From the NCBI GenBank assembly GCA_013388525.1, contig JACAFA010000151.1:1-10808 (forward strand): a stretch of DNA of 10,808 nt, written 5' to 3'. Below are positions 1 to 6,280 of the stretch, one piece after another. Every line of letters begins with the position of its first letter. Within the stretch, counting starts at the first letter, position 1. A program made the position numbers and the translations under genes. The notes under the pieces were generated by a model. It saw only the letters and a list, made by a program, of their open reading frames with translations, did not search any database and was not told the DNA's origin. The stretch comes from Ignavibacteriaceae bacterium (GTDB taxonomy: Bacteria > Bacteroidota > Ignavibacteria > Ignavibacteriales > Ignavibacteriaceae).

Positions 1-488
1 CCTGGACTCATTTAAGTAGTAGCGGATTAAACAACCCTTATGTGCACTGCTTATTTTTTAATTCTGCCGGATATCTTTTTGCGGGTACCGGTATTGGTTT
101 GTGCAGAAGTGTTGAACCCATAATTACTTCTGTTGACGATTCATTTTCAGAAGCTCCGCAATCATTCTTACTCTTTCAAAACTACCCGAACCCTTTTAAC
201 CCAAGCACAATAATAAGGTATGCTGTCGCAGAAAGGAGTAATGTGGTAATAAATATATACAACATAGCAGGAGAGGAAATTGCAACATTAGTTAATGAAG
301 AAAAACCCGCAGGTAGTTATGAAATTATATTCGATGCGCATAGTCATTCCGGCAACGTCCGGAATCTGGGATCTGGAGTTTACTTCTGCCGTTTTTCTGT
401 TGTGCCAAAAGCACAACGAGACCTCGTCCTAAAGGACGGGCAAACAGATAATTATTCAAAGACAATAAAAATGTTGTACCTCAAATAA
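1..488 (+). CDS. T9SS-exported beta-propeller-type protein, 3' end (partial)
   Basis: This is the C-terminal end of a larger secreted protein. The frame is open to the left window edge (first whole codon at position 3), and a GTG at 42 is not its start. The first ~35 residues (WTHLSSSGLNN, then SAGYLFAGT and GIGLCRS) look like the last blade of a two-component-regulator/ligand-binding type propeller repeat, common in Ignavibacterial surface proteins. After a short linker comes a type A sorting domain of the type IX secretion system, from about nucleotide 165 to the stop. It has FQNYPNPFNPST, then IYNIAGEEIATL, the GSYEIIFDA strand, SGVYFCRF and a final KTIKMLYLK. By family knowledge this domain directs export across the outer membrane and is then removed or anchored. 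The domain is longer than usual: about nine extra residues precede SGVYF and about sixteen follow CRFSV, and both coincide with DNA hairpins (separate entries). The stop is TAA at 486-488, 15 bp before the next gene. Confidence 0.85.
   Translation, partial: WTHLSSSGLNNPYVHCLFFNSAGYLFAGTGIGLCRSVEPIITSVDDSFSEAPQSFLLFQNYPNPFNPSTIIRYAVAERSNVVINIYNIAGEEIATLVNEEKPAGSYEIIFDAHSHSGNVRNLGSGVYFCRFSVVPKAQRDLVLKDGQTDNYSKTIKMLYLK
346..365. repeat. Perfect 7-bp inverted repeat inside T9SS sorting domain
   Basis: The arms ATTCCGG (346-352) and CCGGAAT (359-365) are perfect reverse complements around a 6-nt loop. In the coding frame this gives the residues HSGNVRN, which lie between the FDA strand and the SGVYF motif, where typical sorting domains have only two to four residues. 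It fits an in-frame palindromic mini-element, but the origin is inferred. Confidence 0.6.
399..417. repeat. Perfect 7-bp inverted repeat, second insertion
   Basis: The arms GTTGTGC (399-405) and GCACAAC (411-417) pair perfectly around the loop CAAAA. The repeat encodes VVPKAQ in the stretch after CRFS, where a sorting domain normally runs almost directly into its last strand. Another hairpin begins 5 nt later, so the two may belong to one element. Confidence 0.6.
423..440. repeat. Inverted repeat (5 bp perfect, 7 bp with wobble)
   Basis: CGTCC (425-429) pairs with GGACG (434-438) around TAAA. The stem extends by a T-G wobble (424/439) and a C-G pair (423/440). It encodes LVLKDG within the same extra stretch as the preceding hairpin. 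A terminator is unlikely because no T-run follows and the frame continues through it. Confidence 0.5.
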
Positions 489-503
489 TTCAAAGGAAAA
501 ACT

Positions 504-1295
504 ATGAAAGCTCTGATATCAATTTTAGCACTTTTTATTTTCGGCTCGATTGCTTTTTCACAGGATATTGTCGGCGGTAAAGATCATCCGATGTTTAACC
601 GGCTTACTGGATTTTATATAACCCAATACGAGGAGGAAGATTTTGGCGCGCATATTTTCTATGATGTAAATGATAATGAAAAAAATATTGAAGGAAAGAA
701 AACTTTTATAAGATATGAATGCGAAAATGAAGTAGGTGCATTAAAGATTATTAGAAATTTTTCTAATGCTATTAAAAAAATAGGCGGCACTGCTTATGAA
801 TCTTCAAGCAACAGAACTTATTTATATCTAAAGGAGGGCAATAAGGAAACATGGGCAGAAGTATTTGCAGGCGATTATGATTACGACCTCACAATAATTG
901 AGAAAGGTGAAGTTGAGCAGGAGATAACTGCAAACGCAATTCTTAAAGAACTCAACGAAACCGGAAAAGCAATTCTTTACATCAATTTTGATTCTGGCAA
1001 AGCGACAATTAAAAAAGAATCAATGCCAGTTGTTGAACAGATAATTGAGATGATGAAACAAGCTCCTGATATTAAATTAAGTGTGGAGGGGCATACGGAT
1101 TCAGATGGGAGTAATGAATCCAACTTAAAACTTTCTGAAGCCCGTGCAAAAGCAGTTGTGGAAGCGATCACTAAAGGAGGTATCGATGCTGCACGATTAA
1201 GCTCCGCGGGCTTTGGAGAGGAAAAACCAATTGCAGATAACTCAACAGAAGAAGGTAAAGCAAAAAACAGAAGAGTTGAACTAATTAAAAAATAA
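504..1295 (+). CDS. OmpA-family peptidoglycan-binding protein with DUF4892-like N-terminal domain
   Basis: This is an exported protein of 263 residues. A signal peptide (about 1-19, ending AFS-Q) is followed by a region (21-135) starting DIVGGKDHPMFNRLTG. That opening resembles the 'D.xGs.DHP...R..G' start of DUF4892-type domains found in other OmpA-family proteins; this assignment is from memory. Residues 150-263 are a complete OmpA C-terminal domain: ILYINFDSGKATI, then GHTDSDGSNESN, LSEARAKAV, GFGEEKPIADN and NRRVEL. The diaminopimelate-contacting pair of the family is present as D199 and R214, at the usual spacing of 15. Such domains bind peptidoglycan non-covalently in the periplasm. No beta-barrel is evident, so it is probably a periplasmic or outer-membrane-associated protein. 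The start at 504 is supported by the signal peptide and AAAGGA a few bases upstream. A minus-strand reading frame over 977-1342 is a shadow. Confidence 0.9.
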   Translation: MKALISILALFIFGSIAFSQDIVGGKDHPMFNRLTGFYITQYEEEDFGAHIFYDVNDNEKNIEGKKTFIRYECENEVGALKIIRNFSNAIKKIGGTAYESSSNRTYLYLKEGNKETWAEVFAGDYDYDLTIIEKGEVEQEITANAILKELNETGKAILYINFDSGKATIKKESMPVVEQIIEMMKQAPDIKLSVEGHTDSDGSNESNLKLSEARAKAVVEAITKGGIDAARLSSAGFGEEKPIADNSTEEGKAKNRRVELIKK

Positions 1296-1316
1296 TAACA
1301 ATTGTAGGAGACAAAA

Positions 1317-1985
1317 ATGTTACAAACAAAAAATCTTTTCAAAACAATTCTTTGCTTGCTGTTTGTGCTGGTGTTAGCAAATCAGCTGCAAGCACAGGAA
1401 GTCTCACTAAAACCGTACGGGATTGAATCTGGAATAATTGAATATAAGTATTCCGGAATGCAGGTTGGCACTTCTATACTTTATTTTGATGAGTATGGTT
1501 ACAGAAGTGCAATGAAGATGGATACAAAAAGAAATAATGAACTACAGAAAGGTTGGGTCATCTCACATAAAGAGTATCAGTACATATTCGATCCCGCTCA
1601 ACCTGACAAAGGCTTAAAGATGAAAAATCCTATGATCGAATCATTAATGAATATGGATAAACAAGACTATGATAAAGTAGCAGAGGATATTTATTCTCAG
1701 ATGGGAATGACAAGAGCGGGCAACGAAAAATTTCTTGATAAAGATTGTGTCTGCTTCAAAGGTGATATGGGCAAAGTTCTGACATGGAACGGGATATTAA
1801 TGCTGATGGATATGAACTATGGCGGCACGAAATCAAGACAGGAAGTTACATCAATCAAAATTAATGTTCCGGTTGATGCAAAGTATTTTGAAATCCCAAA
1901 GAACATAAAATTCTCTGAGATGCCGGGCTTTGGAACAGAAGGATATGATGAAGAGGAAGACAGCGGAGATGAGGATGAAGAATGA
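1317..1985 (+). CDS. Secreted protein of unknown function with acidic C-terminal tail
   Basis: The product has 222 residues and a signal peptide (about 1-27, cleavage near LQAQ-E), so it is likely periplasmic or secreted. The mature part begins with a beta-rich stretch (GIIEYKYSGMQVG, then ILYFDEYGYRSAMK). It later has WNGILMLMDM and a final strand region NVPVDAKYFEIP before the tail. This layout resembles small DUF4412-like or LolA-like proteins that report on beta-barrel or lipid binding, but the similarity is weak and no substrate can be named. Two cysteines close together (C144, C146) are the only ones in the mature chain. Residues 211-222 are almost all Asp and Glu, which could bind cations or mark a flexible end. 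AGGAG at 1306-1310 sits 6 bases before the ATG, and the gap from the OmpA gene is 21 bp, supporting co-transcription. Confidence 0.8.
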   Translation: MLQTKNLFKTILCLLFVLVLANQLQAQEVSLKPYGIESGIIEYKYSGMQVGTSILYFDEYGYRSAMKMDTKRNNELQKGWVISHKEYQYIFDPAQPDKGLKMKNPMIESLMNMDKQDYDKVAEDIYSQMGMTRAGNEKFLDKDCVCFKGDMGKVLTWNGILMLMDMNYGGTKSRQEVTSIKINVPVDAKYFEIPKNIKFSEMPGFGTEGYDEEEDSGDEDEE

Positions 1986-2027
1986 ACAATTTTAATTAAT
2001 AGTTATAATAAAGAGGAGATATAAAAA

Positions 2028-2582
2028 ATGATTTCACCAAAACTATTTATTATAATTCTTGCTCTATCATTAATATTTCTCATGTCCTGTTCGGAAGAGG
2101 AACCCACAGGTCCGCCTCAGGTTTTTAATGTTGAATATGACGGATTTCTGCAATTGAGGATTACTAATGAATTCCCGTCATTTGATGAAACCACCCAGGT
2201 TGATGTTCACATTGATAAATATGGTAAAGTAACTTTTGGTACGGGAACTTTATCATATAACGCAGATGAAGATAACGGTCAATCAAGAATCGTTAGAATA
2301 GGAACACTTTCCTTAAAACCTAAAGGAAGTCATTTTCTAAGTAATGGAGAAGATTACGTTGATGTTGATGAGAATACAACCATAAATGAAAATATGATCG
2401 TTTATTACTGGGATGATAACACTCAATCCTGGGTTGAATTTTTGAATGAAGACATTAATAGTACGTGGCATGGCGGCTTAGGTTTTAATATTGATGATGC
2501 AGTTTTAACGGGTTCAATATTACAATCAGTTACTGCCTGGGGAAGTACAACCTGGGGATTATACCTTGTTGTAATACCTTAA
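2028..2582 (+). CDS. Small lipoprotein, beta-rich, function unknown
   Basis: The product has 184 residues. A hydrophobic N-terminus ends in the lipobox LMSC, with the lipid-carrying cysteine at C21, followed by the acidic and proline-rich tether SEEEPTGPP. Acidic residues after the cysteine leave inner- or outer-membrane or surface placement open. The rest is predicted beta-rich: short alternating strands such as YDGFLQLRIT, HIDKYGKVTFGTGTLSY and IGTLSLKPKG, ending in WGLYLVVIP. I recognise no named family. The stretch at residues 62-77 resembles parts of the exported protein at 6281-8170 (see findings). The ribosome binding site is strong (GAGGAG at 2013-2018, 9 bases before ATG), and the 42-bp gap to the preceding gene suggests the same operon. 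Confidence 0.8.
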   Translation: MISPKLFIIILALSLIFLMSCSEEEPTGPPQVFNVEYDGFLQLRITNEFPSFDETTQVDVHIDKYGKVTFGTGTLSYNADEDNGQSRIVRIGTLSLKPKGSHFLSNGEDYVDVDENTTINENMIVYYWDDNTQSWVEFLNEDINSTWHGGLGFNIDDAVLTGSILQSVTAWGSTTWGLYLVVIP

Positions 2583-2620
2583 AAAATTAAGTAGAAAAAA
2601 TCAACAGAAAGGGAAATAAA

Positions 2621-3181
2621 ATGAAAACACAAAAAACATTATTAGTTCTATCAGTAATTATATCATTTATGCTATTGATAATTATCTCTGCTTGCGGTGA
2701 TAAAAATGATTCTGCCGAAGATAGAGGGCAGCAACTCCAGCAAGAAGAAAAAGAACTGATTGAATCAGGCAAGCAGGGTGTTAAAGATCTTACTGGAAAG
2801 GTTGACTTTTTAACTCCTGCAGATATAGAATCTGTTTCCGGTTTGAAGGGAATTAAGTTAGTTGAAAAAGGTTCTTTGCAAGGTGCAGGTGGCAGTTTAA
2901 ACTTTGCACTGAATGATAAAATGTATGCAATGTTTGTTATTGCAGATATGGGAGTTTTTAACGAATGGAAAACAATGGAAGGATATGCTGTTGATAAAAT
3001 CCCGAATATTGGTGATGAAGCTTATTCTGCACCCGGAGGAAAAACTCAGTTTGTTGTTTTTTTCAGAGAGGGGAATAAAGTTGGTTCTGTATCATCATTC
3101 TTAGATACAGATACTTTAGAACCATTTTTAACAATTGAACAGTTAAGTCAGCTTGCAAGAATAGTTGTAAGCAGATTTTGA
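2621..3181 (+). CDS. Small lipoprotein, function unknown
   Basis: The product has 186 residues. A long hydrophobic signal ends in the lipobox IISAC (lipidated C25), followed by a charged, Gln/Glu-rich helical linker (26-58) that would space the folded part from the membrane. The globular part (60-186) starts DFLTPADIESVSGLKG and contains a GAGGSLNF turn, IPNIGDEAYSAPGG, a strand pair FVVFFREGNKVGSV, and a last helix EQLSQLARIVVSRF. This order ('TPAD...vsG', then 'iGDeA', 'f..R.G.k.g', 'qL..LA') recalls small lipoproteins of other bacteria whose role is not established, so no function is given. The start is preceded by AAAGGGA, and the gene lies 38 bp after the first lipoprotein. The two lipoproteins share no evident sequence similarity, so they are not recent duplicates. 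Confidence 0.8.
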   Translation: MKTQKTLLVLSVIISFMLLIIISACGDKNDSAEDRGQQLQQEEKELIESGKQGVKDLTGKVDFLTPADIESVSGLKGIKLVEKGSLQGAGGSLNFALNDKMYAMFVIADMGVFNEWKTMEGYAVDKIPNIGDEAYSAPGGKTQFVVFFREGNKVGSVSSFLDTDTLEPFLTIEQLSQLARIVVSRF

Positions 3182-3223
3182 TATTATTGAAGATTATAAA
3201 AGAACTTAAATAGGAGAATTAAA

Positions 3224-4762
3224 GTGAAAAGAAAAATTTTATCCTTACAGAGGATAATTCTTTTTGTATTTATTTTCTTATTTGATTATTCAATTACCTC
3301 ATCACAAAGTTATGATATTCAATCCTGCTGCGAAAGAGATATCGGGGCACTTCGCGTAAAAATGCCAAAAGACCAGGTTACAGATTGGGGAGGACAGATG
3401 CAGGTAGCATCGGAACAATATTTTTTTGAAACACAGGTTGCTCAAAAACTCAGAGACGCCTGTCCGATAAGTCTTGGGTTCTACGATGTTGATGGATTAA
3501 TGGATAATTATGAATTGATAAATAAAATGTTAAAAGCTTATGGTAAAGAAAAAATCGATCCACTTGAATTAAAACATCAACAGGAACTTCAGGCACTTGA
3601 TTATCTGATTGTAGGAAAATTAATTGTTGATAAAAAAACCGGGCGGACTGATGTTTATTACGAAGAAGGATATGAACAGGGATCAAAAGAGCGTTGGGGA
3701 GGTGATTTGACAGGAACATTTCGATTTAAATGGGAGCTGATTGATAATCACCATAACAAAGCAGTAGTAAAGACACTGGAAACAAACTGGGAAGGAAAAA
3801 TTACAGATTTTATGGGTTATGCAAATCCAAATGATAAAACAACTTATTTCAATAAAATAACAGAGATGACCAAACAAGCAGGAAATCTTGACGAGATAAT
3901 TTATGATTATGAACAGATGCCGTTGAGTTGTAAGATAAAATTAGAAGATGACAGAGACTACGTTGAAAATGGAGAGGAGATAAAAATTAATTTGAACGAA
4001 ATATTAGATTACAAAGGAAGAACAGCGAAGCAATGGCAGTATCTGATAGTCAAAGCAGAAAAGGGAAAAATAATAAATGGAAAAACCCATAGAGGCAATA
4101 AAAAATATAAAATATTCGAAGTTGGGAATGGGGAAGTAGACATAAAATACAAAGCTCCTGAAGATTGTAAAAATCAAAAAGAAAAGATAACTATCTATAA
4201 TACGTGCGAGCATAAAGAATATGTAGCGGGTTTAAATGATTTCTTTGATCCCAAAAAAGAAATTGGAAACAAAGAATTTAAGATTATATGTGCACATGGT
4301 TACATAGAATATAATCATACCTTTAAATTTAAGATGATGGAAATAGATGCAAATGCAACAGTAAAAGGTTTGATTCCAATCAAAATGTCGAAACAATCAA
4401 AAGATAGTAAAAAAAAGCCCGGCGTAGATGGTTTAGGGAGTGTTGATCTCACTTATGATGGAATTATTCGTGATTGTACATTTTTTGGTAAAACATCAAC
4501 GAACGTAAAAATAAAAGGAGAAGCAATTATTGAAAACAAAGAGCTCTATTTTGATCTAAAATTTGAAGAGCAATGGCCAAAATCCTGGCTTATTACATTT
4601 GACTGTCCTAAAAGAAAAGGATCAGGCGTTATGCCTGTTCAAATGCCGGTAAAACATGAAATATCACACTTTAAGGTTGAGGATGGATATAATATTTCTC
4701 AACCATTTATAGGAGCGGTAGGAACAGGTACTTATAGCTGGACATTGCATTTGGGCCAATAA
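3224..4762 (+). CDS. Exported protein with CsgG/TolB-like N-terminal region and Ig-like domain
   Basis: The product has 512 residues and starts with GTG; AGGAG at 3212-3216 and the signal peptide (1-28, SITSSQ-S) fix this start. Residues 35-200 have the look of the CsgG/TolB-N fold used in outer-membrane assembly proteins. There is a helix (FFETQVAQKLRDA), then GFYDVDG, a helical stretch, the strand ALDYLIVGKL, and later FRFKWELIDNHHNKAVVKT. The fold call is inference. Residues 236-330 read as an Ig-like domain (VENGEEIKINLNEI, WQYLIVKAEKGKI, VGNGEVDIKYKAPEDC) with cysteines at 236, 315 and 328. Residues 355-512 are a beta-rich module ending GTYSWTLHLGQ, with strands like VDLTYDG and KIKGEAIIENKEL that resemble stretches of the 6281-8170 protein. 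Envelope location is likely. No catalytic motif is visible. Confidence 0.75.
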   Translation: MKRKILSLQRIILFVFIFLFDYSITSSQSYDIQSCCERDIGALRVKMPKDQVTDWGGQMQVASEQYFFETQVAQKLRDACPISLGFYDVDGLMDNYELINKMLKAYGKEKIDPLELKHQQELQALDYLIVGKLIVDKKTGRTDVYYEEGYEQGSKERWGGDLTGTFRFKWELIDNHHNKAVVKTLETNWEGKITDFMGYANPNDKTTYFNKITEMTKQAGNLDEIIYDYEQMPLSCKIKLEDDRDYVENGEEIKINLNEILDYKGRTAKQWQYLIVKAEKGKIINGKTHRGNKKYKIFEVGNGEVDIKYKAPEDCKNQKEKITIYNTCEHKEYVAGLNDFFDPKKEIGNKEFKIICAHGYIEYNHTFKFKMMEIDANATVKGLIPIKMSKQSKDSKKKPGVDGLGSVDLTYDGIIRDCTFFGKTSTNVKIKGEAIIENKELYFDLKFEEQWPKSWLITFDCPKRKGSGVMPVQMPVKHEISHFKVEDGYNISQPFIGAVGTGTYSWTLHLGQ

Positions 4763-4785
4763 AAATTTTTTCAATTGAGGTTACA

Positions 4786-4824
4786 ATGGAAAAATCTTTA
4801 TTAACTTTTTTATTCTGGAGGTGA
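4786..4824 (+). other. Possible 12-codon upstream ORF overlapping the next gene's ribosome binding site
   Basis: In the 66-bp gap between two operon genes, ATG at 4786 reads MEKSLLTFLFWR and stops at TGA 4822-4824. It is preceded by TTGAGG. The stop lies inside GGAGGTGA, the ribosome binding site of the RDD gene, an arrangement that would allow translational coupling. It could equally be chance, because the peptide is very short and matches nothing I know. Confidence 0.2.
4817..4824 (+). promoter_or_regulatory. Strong ribosome binding site of the RDD gene
   Basis: GGAGGTGA lies 4 to 7 bases before ATG 4829 and decides that start over the earlier ATG at 4786, which is out of frame with the RDD gene. 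The surrounding leader (T-run, CTGG, AGGT, then a short purine stretch and TC before ATG) closely resembles the leader before the gene at 6281. Confidence 0.75.
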
Positions 4825-4828
4825 GATC

Positions 4829-6241
4829 ATGGAACAGAAAGAAAATATTTCACAGTCAGTTGACAATACTGCTGGAAAAGATACTTTCATTGATGGCAAC
4901 CGTATAGCACGATTGGGTGACAGGTTGCTTGCACTGATTCTTGATGGTATTGTTGTTATAGCAGCGTTCATACTTTCAGGAATGATTATAGCATTACAGT
5001 CAGGTAGTCTTACAGATACCGGCTTTTCACTTGAAGGCACTCCTGCAATTTTAACTTTCACATTCACAACTTTGTTTGCATTAGTTTATTTCTGGATTCT
5101 TGAAGGATTATTTGGAGCTACTTTAGGCAAGATGATGATAGGAATTAAAGTAGTTGAAAAAAATGGAGCTAAATGCAATCTGAAATCTTCTTTAATCAGA
5201 AATCTTTTACGTATTGTTGATGGAATTGCTTTTTATCTCGTCGGTTTTTTTATAGCAATTTTTTCTAAACTAAGGCAGCGACTCGGAGATTATCTGGCTA
5301 ATACCGTTGTTGTTGAAATCAAACCGAAAGGCTTTGTTAGAGCAATATCAATTATCATCTGGATTGTTTTCGTTGCTGTCTCGGTATTTTTTGCTTTAAG
5401 AATACATTATCAATCCTTTGAAGCAACGACTGAATCGAAAACTGAAATCGAAGATAAGATTGTTTTTGACGAGGGTGATTTGAAAATAATTAACTTTAAC
5501 TTCCTGGATTCAAAAGAAGGAAATCCATTATCCGATCGGAAATTCAATGTAGGGGAAAAAATATTTTCGAGATACGATATAGTTGGATACACGACAGACG
5601 AGCAAGGTTTGTACGATCTTGATGTTAGTATTAGTGTCCTTGATCCTGAAGACGCTATTGTGCTTACACCGTGGTCAACAAATGTAAATGAATCTCCTGA
5701 GAACTCAGGTTCACCAGTGCAAGGTACGTTTAATTTTGAACTCCCGGATTATTGTTCATCAGGAAATTACAAAATAAAATTTTCCGTAGTGGATTTAGTA
5801 AAAAATAAAACAATTGAGTGGGTTGAGAAATTTTCTGTAATAGCAGAGGAAATTCCAAAAGCTGATATGCTTGAAATGAGGGATTTTTATTTTTCACTGT
5901 CAGAAGATGGTGAGCCATTAAAGGATGCAGTAATTAGTTTGGATGAAACTATATACGCAAATTGCAAAATTGCAGGTATGAAGTTCAGTGATAATTTAAT
6001 TAATGTAACAATTGATCTTCAGGTATTTGCGCCTGATGGGAGCTTACTAATGGACAAGCCCTCTCTAATCACAGTAAACGAAGAATTTATTTATCATCCA
6101 CCTACATTTTTTCTGAATATATCTGCCTGGGTGTCATTACCGTCCGATGCTCCCTCAGGAGTTTATACCTGGAAATATATTTTGACTGATAGAATAGCAA
6201 ATGCGAGCCTGGCTTATGAAAAAAACTTTGAGGTCAGATAA
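4829..6241 (+). CDS. RDD-family membrane protein with tandem extracytoplasmic beta repeats
   Basis: The product has 470 residues. Residues 22-162 are an RDD domain: R28/D31/R32 in ARLGDRLLALILD, then GATLGKMMIGIKVV, RNLLRIVDGI and RQRLGDYLANTVVV. Its hydrophobic segments are at about 37-56, 75-95 and 133-147. A further membrane segment (168-190) leads into a C-terminal part most RDD proteins lack. There, residues 217-338 and 347-469 are two copies of one beta-rich unit. Each starts with a [DE]-L/M-x-[IM]-x-[ND]-F-x-F strand, has a G-[EN]-P-L turn, a '[VI]-x-x-x-[VI]-x-[DV]-P-[ED]' middle, and ends [SG]-G-x-Y-x-[WI]-K followed by a strand ending in F-[SE]-V. With four membrane segments the N-terminus and the repeats would lie on the same side, so topology needs care; the repeats look like extracytoplasmic sandwich domains. 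RDD proteins are variously proposed as transporters, and no substrate is evident. Confidence 0.85.
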   Translation: MEQKENISQSVDNTAGKDTFIDGNRIARLGDRLLALILDGIVVIAAFILSGMIIALQSGSLTDTGFSLEGTPAILTFTFTTLFALVYFWILEGLFGATLGKMMIGIKVVEKNGAKCNLKSSLIRNLLRIVDGIAFYLVGFFIAIFSKLRQRLGDYLANTVVVEIKPKGFVRAISIIIWIVFVAVSVFFALRIHYQSFEATTESKTEIEDKIVFDEGDLKIINFNFLDSKEGNPLSDRKFNVGEKIFSRYDIVGYTTDEQGLYDLDVSISVLDPEDAIVLTPWSTNVNESPENSGSPVQGTFNFELPDYCSSGNYKIKFSVVDLVKNKTIEWVEKFSVIAEEIPKADMLEMRDFYFSLSEDGEPLKDAVISLDETIYANCKIAGMKFSDNLINVTIDLQVFAPDGSLLMDKPSLITVNEEFIYHPPTFFLNISAWVSLPSDAPSGVYTWKYILTDRIANASLAYEKNFEVR

Positions 6242-6266
6242 AAATTAATATTTAATAATTTTTTCT

Positions 6267-6273
6267 GGGAGGT
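6267..6273 (+). promoter_or_regulatory. Strong ribosome binding site before the 6281 gene
   Basis: GGGAGGT lies 7 bases before ATG 6281. Together with the preceding T-run and CTGG it forms a leader much like the one upstream of the RDD gene (4804-4828). Either a leader duplication or shared selection for strong translation could explain this. Confidence 0.65.
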
Positions 6274-6280
6274 AAAACTC

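Noticed and set aside
42..488. GTG at 42 as the start of a 148-residue gene
   Set aside because: The frame is open without a stop to the window edge and the upstream residues (WTHLSSSGLNN) continue the propeller-like repeat, so the gene is partial.
977..1342. Minus-strand 121-residue frame
   Set aside because: It lies opposite the conserved OmpA domain and shows no own motif or ribosome binding site; it is a shadow.
4626..4640. Inverted repeat CAGGC...GCCTG inside the 3224-4762 gene
   Set aside because: Five-bp arms in coding DNA with no T-run and no insertion in a recognised domain; expected by chance.
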